The notes under the pieces: generated by a model
What the model was told of the DNA's origin: nothing
Databases searched by the model: none
Seen by the model: only the letters and a program-made list of their open reading frames with translations
Source of the DNA: Boesenbergia rotunda
Taxonomy: Eukaryota > Streptophyta > Magnoliopsida > Zingiberales > Zingiberaceae
DNA: 64,000 bases
Reading direction: 5' to 3'
NCBI GenBank assembly: GCA_024364735.1
Contig: JAGFNQ010002306.1
Location: 181,515 to 245,514, forward strand
Made by a program: the position numbers and the translations under genes
Part shown: positions 21,572 to 33,494 of the stretch, piece by piece
How the letters are laid out: every line of letters starts with the position of its first letter
How positions within the stretch are numbered: the first letter of the stretch is position 1

Positions 21572-22879
21572 ATGGGGGAGAAGGCGGCGGTGGGGGCGGT
21601 GGACGACGTGGGGGACGGCATGCAGTGCGTGGACCACCCGTACCGGAGTAACCCCGGCGGGGTGTGTGCCTTCTGCCTGCAGGAGAAGCTAGGCAGGCTG
21701 GTTTCCTCCTCCAAGACCGCCCCCTTCCTTTCGCTCCAGCGCCCGCCTTCTTCCTCCTCCTCGCCTACTTCCTTCCGCTCCGATGTCGGCGGCGGCGGCG
21801 GAGCCGCAGGACACGTCTCCGGTTGCTCCCGCGATGCTGCTTCTGCTACTGGTCGCGTAACCAAGTTCCCTTTCCTAGCCGCCGGCCACAGTAAGAATAA
21901 AAAGAGTGGAGGAACCACCCGCACTGCTGCATCTGTTGCGGCGGCTAAGGATGGCGGCGGCTTGGTTTTGAATCGAAGCAAGTCTGTGGCGCCTAGAACG
22001 ACCGGATCCTCCCTTGCGCAGATCGGAGTTGGCGGTGGACGAAGCAATGGAGAAGCCACCGCCGCCGTTGCAGATAGTCCTCGGAAGAAGAGCTTTTGGT
22101 CTTTTCTCTACCATTCTTCTGTCTCATCCACTCCCGCCTCTTCTTCTGCGGCCAATGCCAACAGACGTAGATCTACCTCGTTCTCTTCCGGCGGAGTGTG
22201 CGACGGAGACGCCACCAAGCAGCCGCCACCGCCTGCAAATGTATTACATAAATTGGAAAGAGCGACCGCTGCCCCCGCTCAATTAGTCGAAGGCGGCGGC
22301 GGGGAGAGCCCAAGCGGCAGCCAAGCGTCGTCCTCGTTTGGGCGAAAGGTGGCGCGATCCCGATCTGTAGGCTGCGGGAGCAGGAGCTTCTCAGGTGATT
22401 TCCTGGAGCGCATCTCCACCGGCTTCGGCGATTGCACGCTCCGCCGAGTCGAGTCCCAGCGCGAGGCCAAGCCCAAGATCGCCCTCCGCATCGACAACGG
22501 CTGCGACCGGCACCGGTCAAGGATGAAGGAGAGGGTCAAGTGCGGCGGCCTCTTTGGCGGTTTCGGAATGACGCCGGCATACTGGCTCTCCGCAGCTGCG
22601 GCGGCACCCGACCGAGACTTCGACGGCGGCATCAGGATGTCCGCCACAGCCTCGACGTCCAGAACAGGCGTCACGCATCACAACCGAACCTGGAGCTGGG
22701 GTTTGATCTTCGCAAGCCCAATGAGAGCCTTCCGGCCACATTCCTCTTCTCGCTCTGCGTCGGCGACCAATTTCATCTCCTCCATCAACGCGACCAACAA
22801 ATTGGTCAACATCAACGGCAGCAAAGGAATCTGCAGGCTCGACGGTGACGCATCATCCCTCTCCGTCCAAATTACCTAA
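21572..22879 (+). CDS. Plant-specific protein with N-terminal C-x2-H...C-x2-C motif, function unknown
   Basis: A single open exon of 435 codons, GC-rich. ATG at 21572 has A at -3 and G at +4; an upstream in-frame ATG at 21470 lies in the CT-rich leader and is less likely. Residues 19-48 hold C19-x2-H22...C32-x2-C35 in the context HPYRSNPGGVCAFCLQEKLG, a short motif probably binding one metal, found at the N-terminus of a family of uncharacterised plant proteins and resembling the start of OCTOPUS/DUF740 proteins. The middle is low-complexity, rich in S, A, G and basic residues, with RKKSFWSFLYHSS near 170. The C-terminal third has two conserved-looking blocks, GGLFGGFGMTPAYWLS (about 325) and HHNRTWSWGLIFASPMRAFR (about 370). 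No transmembrane segment or signal peptide is seen. A membrane-associated or scaffold role is possible by analogy only. It is the only intact host-type gene here. Confidence 0.85.
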   Translation: MGEKAAVGAVDDVGDGMQCVDHPYRSNPGGVCAFCLQEKLGRLVSSSKTAPFLSLQRPPSSSSSPTSFRSDVGGGGGAAGHVSGCSRDAASATGRVTKFPFLAAGHSKNKKSGGTTRTAASVAAAKDGGGLVLNRSKSVAPRTTGSSLAQIGVGGGRSNGEATAAVADSPRKKSFWSFLYHSSVSSTPASSSAANANRRRSTSFSSGGVCDGDATKQPPPPANVLHKLERATAAPAQLVEGGGGESPSGSQASSSFGRKVARSRSVGCGSRSFSGDFLERISTGFGDCTLRRVESQREAKPKIALRIDNGCDRHRSRMKERVKCGGLFGGFGMTPAYWLSAAAAAPDRDFDGGIRMSATASTSRTGVTHHNRTWSWGLIFASPMRAFRPHSSSRSASATNFISSINATNKLVNINGSKGICRLDGDASSLSVQIT

Positions 22880-24306
22880 TTCTCCTTCAACCTTCGTCTC
22901 CATCGAGAGAGTGCACCTGAAGACTGTCGATGAGCAGCACAGCGCAGGACAGGTAGCGACGCTGGGGCCGATGCCACTGTCGCTTAGCACCTCGGTACTG
23001 TTCGACGCAGTGGATCGAATGGTGTTTCTGATCTCCACCTCCTCGCCCTGCTTGTGCCGAGGCGCTGAAAAGTCTCAGGGCCCTCCCAAATGCTCGATCC
23101 ACCGCGATTTCTCAGCCGTTTGTCTTACATTGCGAACGCTGCTTTTCCTTCTTCTTTCTCGGAGACAAAAGATGGTGCACTTTCTGAGCCGCCTTTTCCT
23201 TCCTCGCCATGGCCAGCACTATCTCAATTACTCCTCCATGATTAGCCTCTGCTACATGTGGGTCTACAGCTTGCACTTGATTCAACTCTCCATGTGTGGG
23301 CTCGTATGGATCCGGGTTTGACTAGAACAACGTGGCCATGTTAGAACAGATCGACCCATGTGTTGTAGTATTTGATTCCTTCTCCGATTGCTTCCGCTTA
23401 CCAGGCACGACTGAGGCAAATCGTCGAATGCTTGCCGCGCGACACGCGCGATTTCTGCAAGTCTTGTTTGTTTCTTATGATAAGTTTGAGTTTCTGTTGA
23501 ACGTTGAGTTGAGATATCGAGTTTCTGTTGGATCATCTGCCCACGAAAGCTGATGATCATACATGCCGAGCCGTGAGGGGCAGTGCCTCATCCATAGGCG
23601 ACAAAGATCGTTTTTCTTTGGGTAAGTTCTATTAGGGCAAAGTCTAATTCCATCGTCATGTGTATGAGTAATTTTTTTGAAAACTTACTCATGGTGTACA
23701 TATAGTGATCAATGTGTGGGTGGGGATAATGGCCTTATGGGCAATGTCGAATTAGCGTTTCTTTGTCAAACACCATTGGTTATGTTTCTGATTAAACAGG
23801 TAAGGAAAGTCTTGCAGGGAAGGGATCGAATGCGGTAGATGGGGAGGGAATTTTGAATGAAGTTGAAAATGTTTAATTTTGCTGATTTTTGTTTTTATGT
23901 TTTTTGAAAAAATATGATTTTTAGAAAATGACATTTGGTTTATATTTTTGTTTTTTAAAAAACAGATCAGTTTTTTTTTACAATTAGAGAATTTATAAAA
24001 GTTATTTTTAAAAAAATGATAAAATATATTTTTAAAAAAATTAAAAAAGAAAATGGTTGGAATCAAATGTTGTCATAATTTTTTTAGTATTTTATCAAAC
24101 GATATATGTAATTTTTTGAATTAATGAAAAGGTGTAGATTACTTTGATATTTATCAAAATATATTTTTTTCAATACTCATTTTATCTTTCTGTTAAATCT
24201 AACTATATGTAATTATTTTTTTTTCTTTCCTCTCTCTCTTATGCACACAACTTATCTTCTCTTTCTTTACCTTTCATCTCATTCCTCACTATTTTTCATG
24301 CATTTA
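22880..24306 (+). other. 3' flank of the host gene and intergenic DNA
   Basis: 22880-23560 is unique-looking and probably includes the 3' untranslated region. The open frames there on both strands lack coding features. 23640-24306 is A/T-rich with T and A runs. No gene is seen. Confidence 0.45.
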
Positions 24307-24978
24307 GGGAGTGTTTGGGAGAACTTTTACTTCTTGAAAAGTGATTCTTGTAGTGATTATCTTGAAGTTAGTAAGAAGCTAAAGTAAGCAGTATTTGAAA
24401 ATAGAAGTCAAAAGCTGATACAAGATAAAGTTTGAGTGTTTGGGAGAATAATTATTTTCAAGCTTAATTTTTAATTGAATGGCAATAATACTCTTAAATT
24501 ATATAAATTAAAAAAAAATTAATTATTTAAATATAATTTTGATACTATTAATAATTTGTTCACGTAATTATTATATATTTTAAATAGTGATATAATTATT
24601 ATTATATTTTAAATATAGTATTAAAATTAATTTTTTTATAATTTGAATATTTGAAAAAATATATAAAATTAATAAAAAATAAAAAAAAATATAATTTATA
24701 TAAATATAATATATATATATATATATATAATTCTGAAAATTAGGTCAAGTGGCAATCAAGTAAAATGTTATATTATTTAAGGATATAAATATTATTTTTT
24801 AATGTTATATCATAAATAAAAAAAGCAGAAGTAGGTAGAAGCATCAAATTCTTGCTTCTAACTTCTGAGCAAAAGTAACAGAAGCTAAAGCAGAATTTAG
24901 CATTCCTAAACACTCAAAAGTGATTCTGTGTAGCCAGAATCTAAAAAGCAGGTAGCAGAAGCTCTCCCAAACACTCCC
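24307..24978. mobile_element. Tourist-like (PIF/Harbinger) MITE, 672 bp
   Basis: The terminal inverted repeats GGGAGTGTTTGGGAGA(A/G)CTT match at 19 of 20 positions and are flanked by TTA (24304-24306 and 24979-24981), the PIF/Harbinger target duplication. Inner copies of the end sequence occur near 24433 and 24905. The interior is A/T-rich with a (TA)n tract at about 24708-24728 and no frame. Confidence 0.85.
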
Positions 24979-25059
24979 TTATTTCTCTTTCCTCTTCTCT
25001 TTCTTCTCTTTTTAGATAAATGCATGCATAACATGGAAAAGTTATTTTTCATATCAGGT

Positions 25060-25635
25060 CTGCGTTGTGCCTGATATTTTTCATATCAAGTCCACATTGG
25101 GCCTAATATTAAACAAAGTTGTTTGTCGACCAGTTGGGACTACGGGAGATCTTCGACCAACTTCGTCTAGTGGCATATCAATCCACCGATGTTATGTTTA
25201 CATTGTTTTTAAAGTTCTCTATTTTTTAATTTTGACTCGAGTTTTTTTTTGAAAATAAATTTTAAAAATTAAAAGAAAAAAATAAAAGAAAATAAAATTT
25301 TATCATCAAAAGGTTAAAATGAATTGAAACTTACATGCTTTTTGATGTAGATTTGGATATTAATATTTAAATTAATTAAAATATTTCTCATTAAATTAAA
25401 ACTAAAAAATTATATCAAGCCCACGTTGGGCTTGATATAATCCATATCAGGCCCATGGGTCCAATATTAGATTTTTTTTCGATTCTTTATTATTACATTT
25501 TAACACCTCGGAAAAATTCAAATAAACTATGAATAGCAAATTTGAACTCGTTGTAACTTCAGAAATCCACTGAAACTTAAATTTGTGAAATATAGCTCTC
25601 TAGATCAATTGGGTTTTGGTCAAAACCTACTGATT
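25060..25635. repeat. Left end of the inverted-repeat satellite (array C)
   Basis: It contains the 'cctgatat...atatcaag' palindrome words and the arm 'ttattacattttaacacctc' (25480-25510), and continues at 27493 after a solo LTR. Confidence 0.7.
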
Positions 25636-27492
25636 TGTTGGGTATGGCTTGGCGGGTTTCCTAAGTGAATACTTGGTCGCCCTTGAGAGACCTCCCCATG
25701 ACTACGGATAAAAAATTGATCTGAATAGAGACCCGTCTCCCAACAATCATCTCGTCGTCGTATCGTTCGATACAAATTACAACTTGGCCAATCACAAAGA
25801 TCGAGCCTTGTAATTCTTTTAACCGAACGACCGCGGAAGAGACGACGAGTAGATCGCCGGTTCTTGTGTTTACGGTCGGGGTCCAGTTAATTAATTATTC
25901 ACCCTGATTCACAATCATAATAATTAAATAACACACATGAAATGACGAGGCAAATAAACAAGGCACAATAAAACATAAGGAGCTTGGGAAGAGATTATAC
26001 CTTCCCGATTACCTCGCGACCTTCTACCTTATGTCCCTCCCTTCCCGGACGACATATGGGCGACGATCTATCGGGAATCGAGATCACCAAGGGCTCCAAA
26101 CAATCACTTTTCCACGCCAACCAAAAACCCTAACGCTAGGGTTTTGGAACCGCCGGCAACACCTCCTCCAACCTTTGCGTCGTCGGCCTCTCTTAGCTGC
26201 CAAGCCCACCGACCATAAGGGCAGCTCTGAGGGGATGATGGACAAGAAGAAGAAAGGAAGAAAGAGCTCCCTTTCGCACCCAAAGCTGGCCGAAAATTCC
26301 TTCTCCTCCTTCCTTGTGGCGCCGCCACAACAACCCCTTGCGCCACCTCCCGCCAGCCGCCGACCTTACTTCCTTCACCGCCGAGCACCAAAAAAGGAAG
26401 AGGAACCCTCTTCCTTGTCTATGTTAGCCTCGGACAAGAGATGGTGAAGGAAGGAAGAAGAAAAGAGGGAAGAGACTCCCTCTTGTCATGCGTCGGCCGA
26501 AGACCTAGGAGAGAGAAGGAGGGAGAGAGGTGAGGGGAGAGACCTTGGGTTGTTTGCTATGGATTAAACCTTGGTTTCTTGATCTCATAGGGTATTTATA
26601 GGGCTAAGGTAGGGACCAAGAGGAGGAGTTGGATCTTGACCCACCAATGGATCTAAACCCGATCCATTAATTAAGATCCATTCCACTAAAAGATCTTAAT
26701 TGAACTTCCTCACCAACCCCCCATATTTTTATATGGGCTCCACATATTACGAGTCGTCTATCCCCTTGTGTTTAAGGTATCGAATGCCCGTTAATTAATT
26801 TAAATTACTGACAATTCAAATTAATTAACTTCTGGATCCTTGATTAGTACCACTCAACCTTATCATCATGTTGGATCAAATCTACCTGCAGGGTTTAACA
26901 TGATGAACCTTTTGAGCTCATCAAGGGGGCATCATCATCCCGACTCACCAGGACACGAATTTCGTCAATAATCAACGACACACCATATAATTAATATTAT
27001 CTCCCAACTTCCGGGCCTATCGATCTAATAGAATAGATTTCGCTCATTGGTAAATCAAAGAAATAATAACTAATAATATGTGCTCGTTATTATATCAAGA
27101 TTTAGGGATCGTACTCCATAATAAAATTTGAGGTCCTATCCAATTATTAAGCCAGTACAAATCGGATAACCTCGGGTTTTGGTCCTGCTCAATGTATTCA
27201 AAGCACACTAGTGTAATTCTATGGTCAAGACCAACACACCTAATTACACTACAACCGTCCCGATGGTTTATCCAATTCCATCTCGGCTGTGAGCCTCTGC
27301 TTATACTAGGCAAGGAACTGATAACATGATCTTCCGTGTAACATCATACACTATGTTATCTACAATACGAAATAAGGACTTTTATGTATGTACTAATATA
27401 AACAAGCACCTAGTGTTGTTGTAATTCTCTTTTCAAAATAAAGATGATCATATATATAAAAGAGGCAAGTCTTTCATTGTACACATCTTACA
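25636..27492 (-). mobile_element. Solo LTR, 1,857 bp, inside satellite array C
   Basis: The plus-strand ends are TGTTGGGTATGG and ...ATCTTACA, so the minus-strand ends are TGTAAGAT... and ...CCCAACA. It is flanked by perfect TGATT duplications (25631-25635 and 27493-27497). A minus-strand TATA box (CCCTATAAATACC) lies near 26595. There is no gag, pol or primer site. The apparent 138-residue frame at 26031-26447 lies in the leader part and has no family resemblance. Confidence 0.8.
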
Positions 27493-29893
27493 TGATTGAC
27501 TTAGAGAGCTTCGATTGTAAAAATTACAGTTCCCGTGGATTTTTGAGGTTATAAGGAGTTCAAATATGCTATCCATTGTTTATTTGGACTTCCCCGAGGT
27601 GTTAAAATTTAATAACAAAGAATCGAGAAAAAAGTCAAATATTGGAGTCATTAGGCCTGATATGCTCCCATATCAAGCTCAACGTGGACTTGATATGGAA
27701 TCCATATCAGGCCCAACGACCCTAATGCGAGATATTTTCTTGATTATCAGTTATTACATTTTAGCACCTTGGAAAGGTCGAAATAAATAATAAATAACAT
27801 ATTTGAGCTCCATATAACCTCAGAAATTCACTAAAATTGAAAATTTTACAATCGGAGCTCCCTAGGTCAAATCAGTGGGTTTTGACAAAAAATTCACTAA
27901 TTTGACCTAGAGAGCTCCGATTATAAAATTTCAGTTCCCGTGGATTTCGGAGGTAAAAGGAGCTCAAATATGCTATCTATTGTTTATTTTGACTTCTCTG
28001 TGGTGTTAAAATATAATAACGAAGAATCGAGAAAAAAATCTAATATTGGGCCCATAGGGCCTGATATGAAATCATATCAGGGCCACGTTAGGCCTGATAT
28101 TGTTCCATTTCAGGCCCAACATGGGCTTGATATAGTTCCATATCCGGCCTAACGATCCCAATGTGTGATTTTTTTCTCGATTCTCCGTTATTACATTTTA
28201 ACGTCTTGGAAAGGTCGAAATAAACAATAAATAACATATTTGAGCTCCTTATAACCTCAGAAATCTACGGAAACTGATATTTTTACAATCGAAACTCTCT
28301 AGGTCAAATCAGTTATTTTTAGTCAAAACTCACTGATTTGACCTAGAGAGCTCCGATTGCAAACATTTCAGTTCCCGTGGATTTTCTGAGGTTAAAAGGA
28401 TTTTAAATATACTATGTATTGTTTATTGGACTTCTCCGAGGTGTTAAATGTAATAACGAAGAATCGAGAAAATGTCTAATATTGAACCCATTAGGCCTGA
28501 TATTAGGCCCATTGGGTCAAAACATATTGATTTGACTTAGAGAGTTTCGATTGTAAAAATTTAAGTTTACGTGGATTTTTGATATTATAGGGAGCTCAAA
28601 TATGTTATTTATTATTTATTTCGATCTCTCTAAGGTGTTAAAATCTAATAACGGAGAATCGAGAAAAAAATCAAAAATTAGGGTCGCTGGGCCTGATATG
28701 GATTCCATATCAGGCCCACGTTAGGCCAGATATGGAATCATATCAGGCCCCATGTAGGCCTGATAAAATTCATATCAGGCCCAATGGGTCGAATATTAGA
28801 CTTTTTTTTATTCTTCGTTATTACATTTTAATACCTCGGAGAAGTCCAAATAAACAATAGATAGCATATTTAAACTCCTTTTAACCTCAGAAATCTACGG
28901 GAACTGAAATTTTTGCAATCGGAACATTCTGGGTCAAATAAGTGGGGTTTGACAAAAAATAACTGATTTGACCTAGAGAGCTCCGATTGTAAAAATTTCA
29001 GTTTCCGTGGATTTCTGAGTTATAAGGAGCTCAAATATATTATTTATTGTTTATTTAGACCTCTCCAATGTATTAAAATGTAATAACGGAGAATCGAAAA
29101 AAATTCACACATTGGGGTCGTTGGGTCTGATATAAAACCATATCAGGCCCAACGTGAATCTGATATGATTTTATATCTGACCCAATGTGGGCCTGATATA
29201 ATTCATACCAGGCCTATTGGGCCTAATATACGACTTTTTTCCGATTCTTCGTTATTACATTTTAACACCTCGGAGAAGTCCAAATAAACAATAGATAACA
29301 TATTTGAACTCTTTTTAACCACAGAAATTCACGGGAACTGAAATTTTTACAATCGGAGCTTTCTAGGTCAAATTAGTGGGTTTTGATCAAAAATCATTGA
29401 TTTGGCTTAGAGAGTTTGGATTGCAAAAATTTTCAGTTCCCGTGGATTTCTGAGGTTAAAAGGAGTTCAAATATGTTATCTATTGTTTATTTGGACTTTT
29501 CCGTGGTGTTAAAAATGTAATAACAGAGAATCGAGAAAAAAATCACACATTGGATCGTTGGGCGTAATATGGATTCCATATCAAGCCATGTTGAACCATA
29601 TATGATTTTATATCTGGCCCAATGTGGGCCTGATATAATTCATATCAGGCCTATATCAAGCCCAATGGGTCCAATGTGGGCTTGATATGATTTTAACGCC
29701 TTGGAGAAGTCCAAATAAATAATGGATAGCATATTTGAACTCCTTGTAATCTCAGAAATCCATAAGAACTGTAATTTTTGCAATCGGAGCTCTCTAAGTC
29801 AATCAGTAGATTTTGACCAAAACCCAATTGATCTAGAGAGCTCTGATTTCACAAATTTGAGTTCTAGTGGATTTCTGAGGTTACAAAAGAGTT
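27493..29893. repeat. Inverted-repeat satellite of about 430 bp (array C)
   Basis: Each unit has a forward arm ('cagttcccgtggatttctga', then 'ggtgttaaaatgtaataacg') and its reverse complement, separated by clusters of CCTGATATG/CATATCAGG palindromes. Forward arms start near 27529, 27931, 28370, 28570, 29003, 29446 and 29861, so spacing is 400-443 bp with one short unit of 200 bp. At 28689-28717 there is a 29-bp palindrome with 14-bp perfect arms (GGGCCTGATATGGA). No gene is seen. Confidence 0.85.
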
Positions 29894-29894
29894 N
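29894..29894. other. Single ambiguous base at a repeat boundary
   Basis: The only n in the window sits exactly where array C meets the 3' internal part of the copia element. It may mark a polished assembly join, and the missing 3' LTR of that element could have been lost there. Confidence 0.6.
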
Positions 29895-30459
29895 AAGGTG
29901 TTTTTGTCAAAAATGATATTTTGAAAAAGTATTTTGACCTCAGCTCCCCCTGGACCAAGTAATGATTGTGGTCCCTTTTCATATGTCTAACTCTAGTTAC
30001 TGACTAACTATCTAGATGATAGTAGTGTTCACTGAGTTAGTCAAGTCAAGTAATAATGTCTAGCTCAGATTTTAGTGCAAGACTACTTGACTTGATCACT
30101 GTAACGTTGGTATTTTACGCCCAGACTTACTGTGATGCACTGACTTAAGCATTCGGAAGTCCAGGCAGAGTCCTATGCATCTCACAACCGTTCTATGTTT
30201 TTGCAAACACAAACAAGTTAATCTTAATGTGTTTTGTGAGATGCGGCTACCTAAAACTATAGGTTCATGCAATTCTAGGGTCAAGCTTAGCTAAGTCTGC
30301 CAGTTTTGAAATCAAATTTGAAATACAATAAAGTTCTTGAAAATCAAGTTTGAAAAGTCTGTGTTTAAGTTAATTTTGAAAACATAAACTTTTGAAAAAC
30401 AAGTTAAAAAATCCATGTTTTTTTAAAACCAAAATCAACTTAAGCTTATCAGGTCAGTC
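29895..30459 (-). other. Non-coding 3' internal segment of the copia element
   Basis: It has a polypurine tract (plus strand 'agctccccctgg', 29943-29954) and 'ttttgaaa' words like those of NA1. No coding frame; the 62-codon frame at 30096-30284 is not convincing. Confidence 0.6.
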
Positions 30460-33400
30460 CTAGTCTATAACACACATTCCTATTAACCTTCTTAAGTTGC
30501 TAAATTCAGATTCAGGAAGTGGTTTGGTAAATATATCAGCTAGGTTAGACTTAGATTCAACATGGTTAAGTTCAATTTCTCCTTTATTTACATGATCTCT
30601 GACAAAATGGTGTTTGATTTCTATATGTTTGGTCCTAGAGTGGTGGATTGGGTTTTTGGTTAAATTGATTGAACTTAGGTTATCTATAAAAATTTTGACT
30701 TTCTTAAAATCTAAGTTAAAATCTTTTAAGGTATGCATCATCCAAAGTAGTTGGGCTACACATTCACCCATTGCTATGTATTCAGCTTCAGTGGTGGATA
30801 GGGCAACACAATGTTGTTTTCTACTGAACCAACTAACTAGTGAGGGTCCTAGAAGTTGGCATCCACCACTGGTACTTTTTCTGTCTAACTTACAGCCAGC
30901 ATAATCTGAGTCAGAAAATCCAATAAGTTCAAACTGGGCTGTTCTAGGGTACCAAATTCCTAAATTTTTTGTCCCTTTGAGATACCTAAATATCCTTTTA
31001 ACTAGGGTTAGATGTGATTCTTTAGCACATGTTTGATACCTAGCACACATACTAACTGCAAAGAGAATATCAGGTCGACTTGCAGTTAAGTAAAGTAAGC
31101 TACCTATAGCACTTCTATAATACTTAAGGTCAACAGGTTTGCCATTTGTGTCACTATCTATAGTTTGATTGGTAGCCATAGGTGTCTTAATTTCTTTAGC
31201 ACTATCCATTCCAAATTTTCTAAGTAATTCTTTAGTGTATTTTTGTTGATAGACAAAAGTACCCTCACTAGTCTGTTTTATTTGTAACCCTAAAAAGAAA
31301 GTTAATTGACCTACTAAACTCATTTCAAATTCATTTTCCATTACCGTTATAAATCTTGTAAAAAGTTTGAGTTAGTTGAGCCAAATACTATATCATCTAC
31401 ATATACTTGAGCTATAAAAATATCAGTTTTTAGAGTTTTAACAAATAGTGTTGGGTCAATTTTGCCTTGGTTAAAGCCTTTAGAAACTAAGTAGTTAGAC
31501 AGTCTTTCATACTAGGCCCTAGGGGCTTGCTTAAGTCCATATAGGGCTTTCTTAAGTCTAAAAACATAGTCAGGGTGTTCTAAGCTTTCAAAACCAGGAG
31601 GTTGACCTACATAAACCTCTTCTTTAATTAGGCCATTTAGGAAGGCTGACTTAACATCCATTTGATAAAGCTTAAATCCCTTATGGGCTGCATAACTTAA
31701 GAGCATTCTAATGGATTCAAGTCTGGCTACAGGGGCATAGGTTTCATCATAATCAAGACCTTCTACTTGGCTAAACCCCTTAGCTACTAGCCTAGCCTTA
31801 TTCCTAACTGTTTCTCCTTGTTCGTTAAGTTTATTCCTAAAGACCCATTTAGTTTCAATAAATTTCTTGCCTTTAGGTAGGGGTACTAAGTCCCAGACTT
31901 GACTACGTTCAAATTGGGCTAACTCTTCCTGCATGGCTATGATCCAATCAGGGTCAAGTAAAGACTCTTCTATAGACTTGGGTTCAATTTTTGAAATCAA
32001 GGCAATTTGACTAAGGTTCCTAAAAGCTGATCTAGTCTGAACCCTTAGTTCTGGATCACCTAAGATTTGATTAGTTGGGTGGGCTGAGCTAACTCGAACA
32101 GTTCTGGGTTGGTTAGGTTCAGTATCAGGTGTGGGTTCAGTTAGATCATCGTTTTGGTCCTCAATTGGCCTTTCATCAGGGTCAGTACTGGATCTAACAA
32201 AGTCAATTGGTTGGTAGGTGGTTTGATCAGAGTTATTTGGGTCAGATTTTTCATCAAATTTTACATTTGTAGTTTCTTCAATTTTTAGGGTAATTTTGTT
32301 ATAAACTCTATAGGCTCTACTGGTAAGGGAATAACCTACAAAGATACCTTCCTCAACCTTAGAAGTAAATTTTCCTAAGTGTTCTCTAGTATTTAAGATA
32401 TAGACTTTACATCCAAATACTTTAAGGTATTTAATGTTAGGTTGTTTGTTATAATAGATTTCAAAAGAGGTCTTTCCTAGGTTTTTAATTAGAGTTATTC
32501 TATTTTGTACATAACAAGCTGTACTAACAGCCTCAGCCCAAAGGTATTTAGGTAAGTTGTATTCATTAAGCATTGTTCTAGCTGCTTCTTGTAGTGTTCT
32601 ATTTTTTCTTTCTACAACTCCATTTTGTTGAGGTGTTTTAGGGCAAGAGAATTCGTGATGGTAGCCTTTTTCTAGACAAAATTGATTAAATTTATGATTT
32701 TTGAATTCTCCGCCATTATCGCTCCTAAGTCTTTTGATTTTAACCCCCTTTTCATTTTCCGTTAATTTACAAAATTGAGTGAGTGTATCAAAAGTTTCAT
32801 CTTTATTTTTTAAGAATTTTACCCAGGTAAATCTTGAATAGTCATCTATAATTACTAGACAGTATAGGTTCCCATTAATTGATTTAACCCCATGTGAGTC
32901 AAATAGGTCTAGGTGAATTAATTCCAGAATTGACTTGGTTTGAGTTTGATTAGTTGGTTTGTGGGTTGACCTAGTTTGTTTTCCTTGTTGACAAGCATTA
33001 CATAAGGTTGACTCAAGGTTAGATAACTTTGGTAGGCCTCTAACTACACCATTTAGTTTAGGTAGTTTTCTGAAGTGAGTATGTGAAAGTCTCCTATGCC
33101 AGAGCCAAGTCTCATCCTTATGGGTTAAGAGGCAATTTTCTAAGGGACAGGTTAACTTAATTTCATAAATGTTATTGTGCCTAAGTCCTCTAAGTGTGAT
33201 GTTTGGGTTGTCATTGTGTTTGATCAGACATTCATTGGATAGGAACCTAACCTTATAACCAGTGTCACACAATTGGCTAATGCTTAGTAAATTGAAGTTG
33301 AAATTTTCAACAAGTAATACATTTGTTATTATGAAATCAGACTCAAGTTCAATATTGCCTAGGCCAATTACCTTAAGTTTACCGTTGTTTCCAAAAGCAA

Positions 33401-33494
33401 CGGTCCCTAGTCTTTTGTACTTGAGTTCTGTAAATTTGGTGGGATCCCCAGTCATGTGTCTGGAGCATCCACTGTCAATGATCCATTTATTTTC
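30460..33494 (-). pseudogene. Copia pol: protease, integrase, reverse transcriptase, RNase H
   Basis: The frame opens after TAG at 33495-33497. Protease: WIIDSGCSRHMTG at 33485, catalytic D-S-G. Integrase: zinc-binding WHRRLSHTHFRKL...CNACQQGK, then the D-D-E core with HLDLFDSHG, SDNGGEF and NGVVERKNRTL. Reverse transcriptase: WVFRNKLNEQG, ARLVAKGFSQ, MDVKSAFLNG, KKALYGLKQAPRA, and YVDD near 31390-31402. RNase H: DSDYAGCKLDRKSTSG, TEAEYIAMGE, then HIEIKHHFVRD and ADIFTKPLPE. Two breaks: TAG at 31512-31514, where the family has W, and a single-base frameshift near 31360 just after the YVDD region. Most residues needed for activity are still present, so decay is recent. It lies downstream of gag, separated by an A/T-rich spacer. 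Confidence 0.9.

Noticed and set aside
21487..22059. 190-codon minus-strand frame opposite the host gene
   Set aside because: Typical antisense open frame of a GC-rich exon; the plus frame has the recognisable motif.
22845..23321. 158-codon frame just after the host gene
   Set aside because: No family resemblance or repeat of host-gene motifs; most likely 3' untranslated DNA.
26031..26447. 138-codon frame that could be a small host gene
   Set aside because: It lies inside a solo LTR with perfect TGATT duplications and has no recognisable domain.
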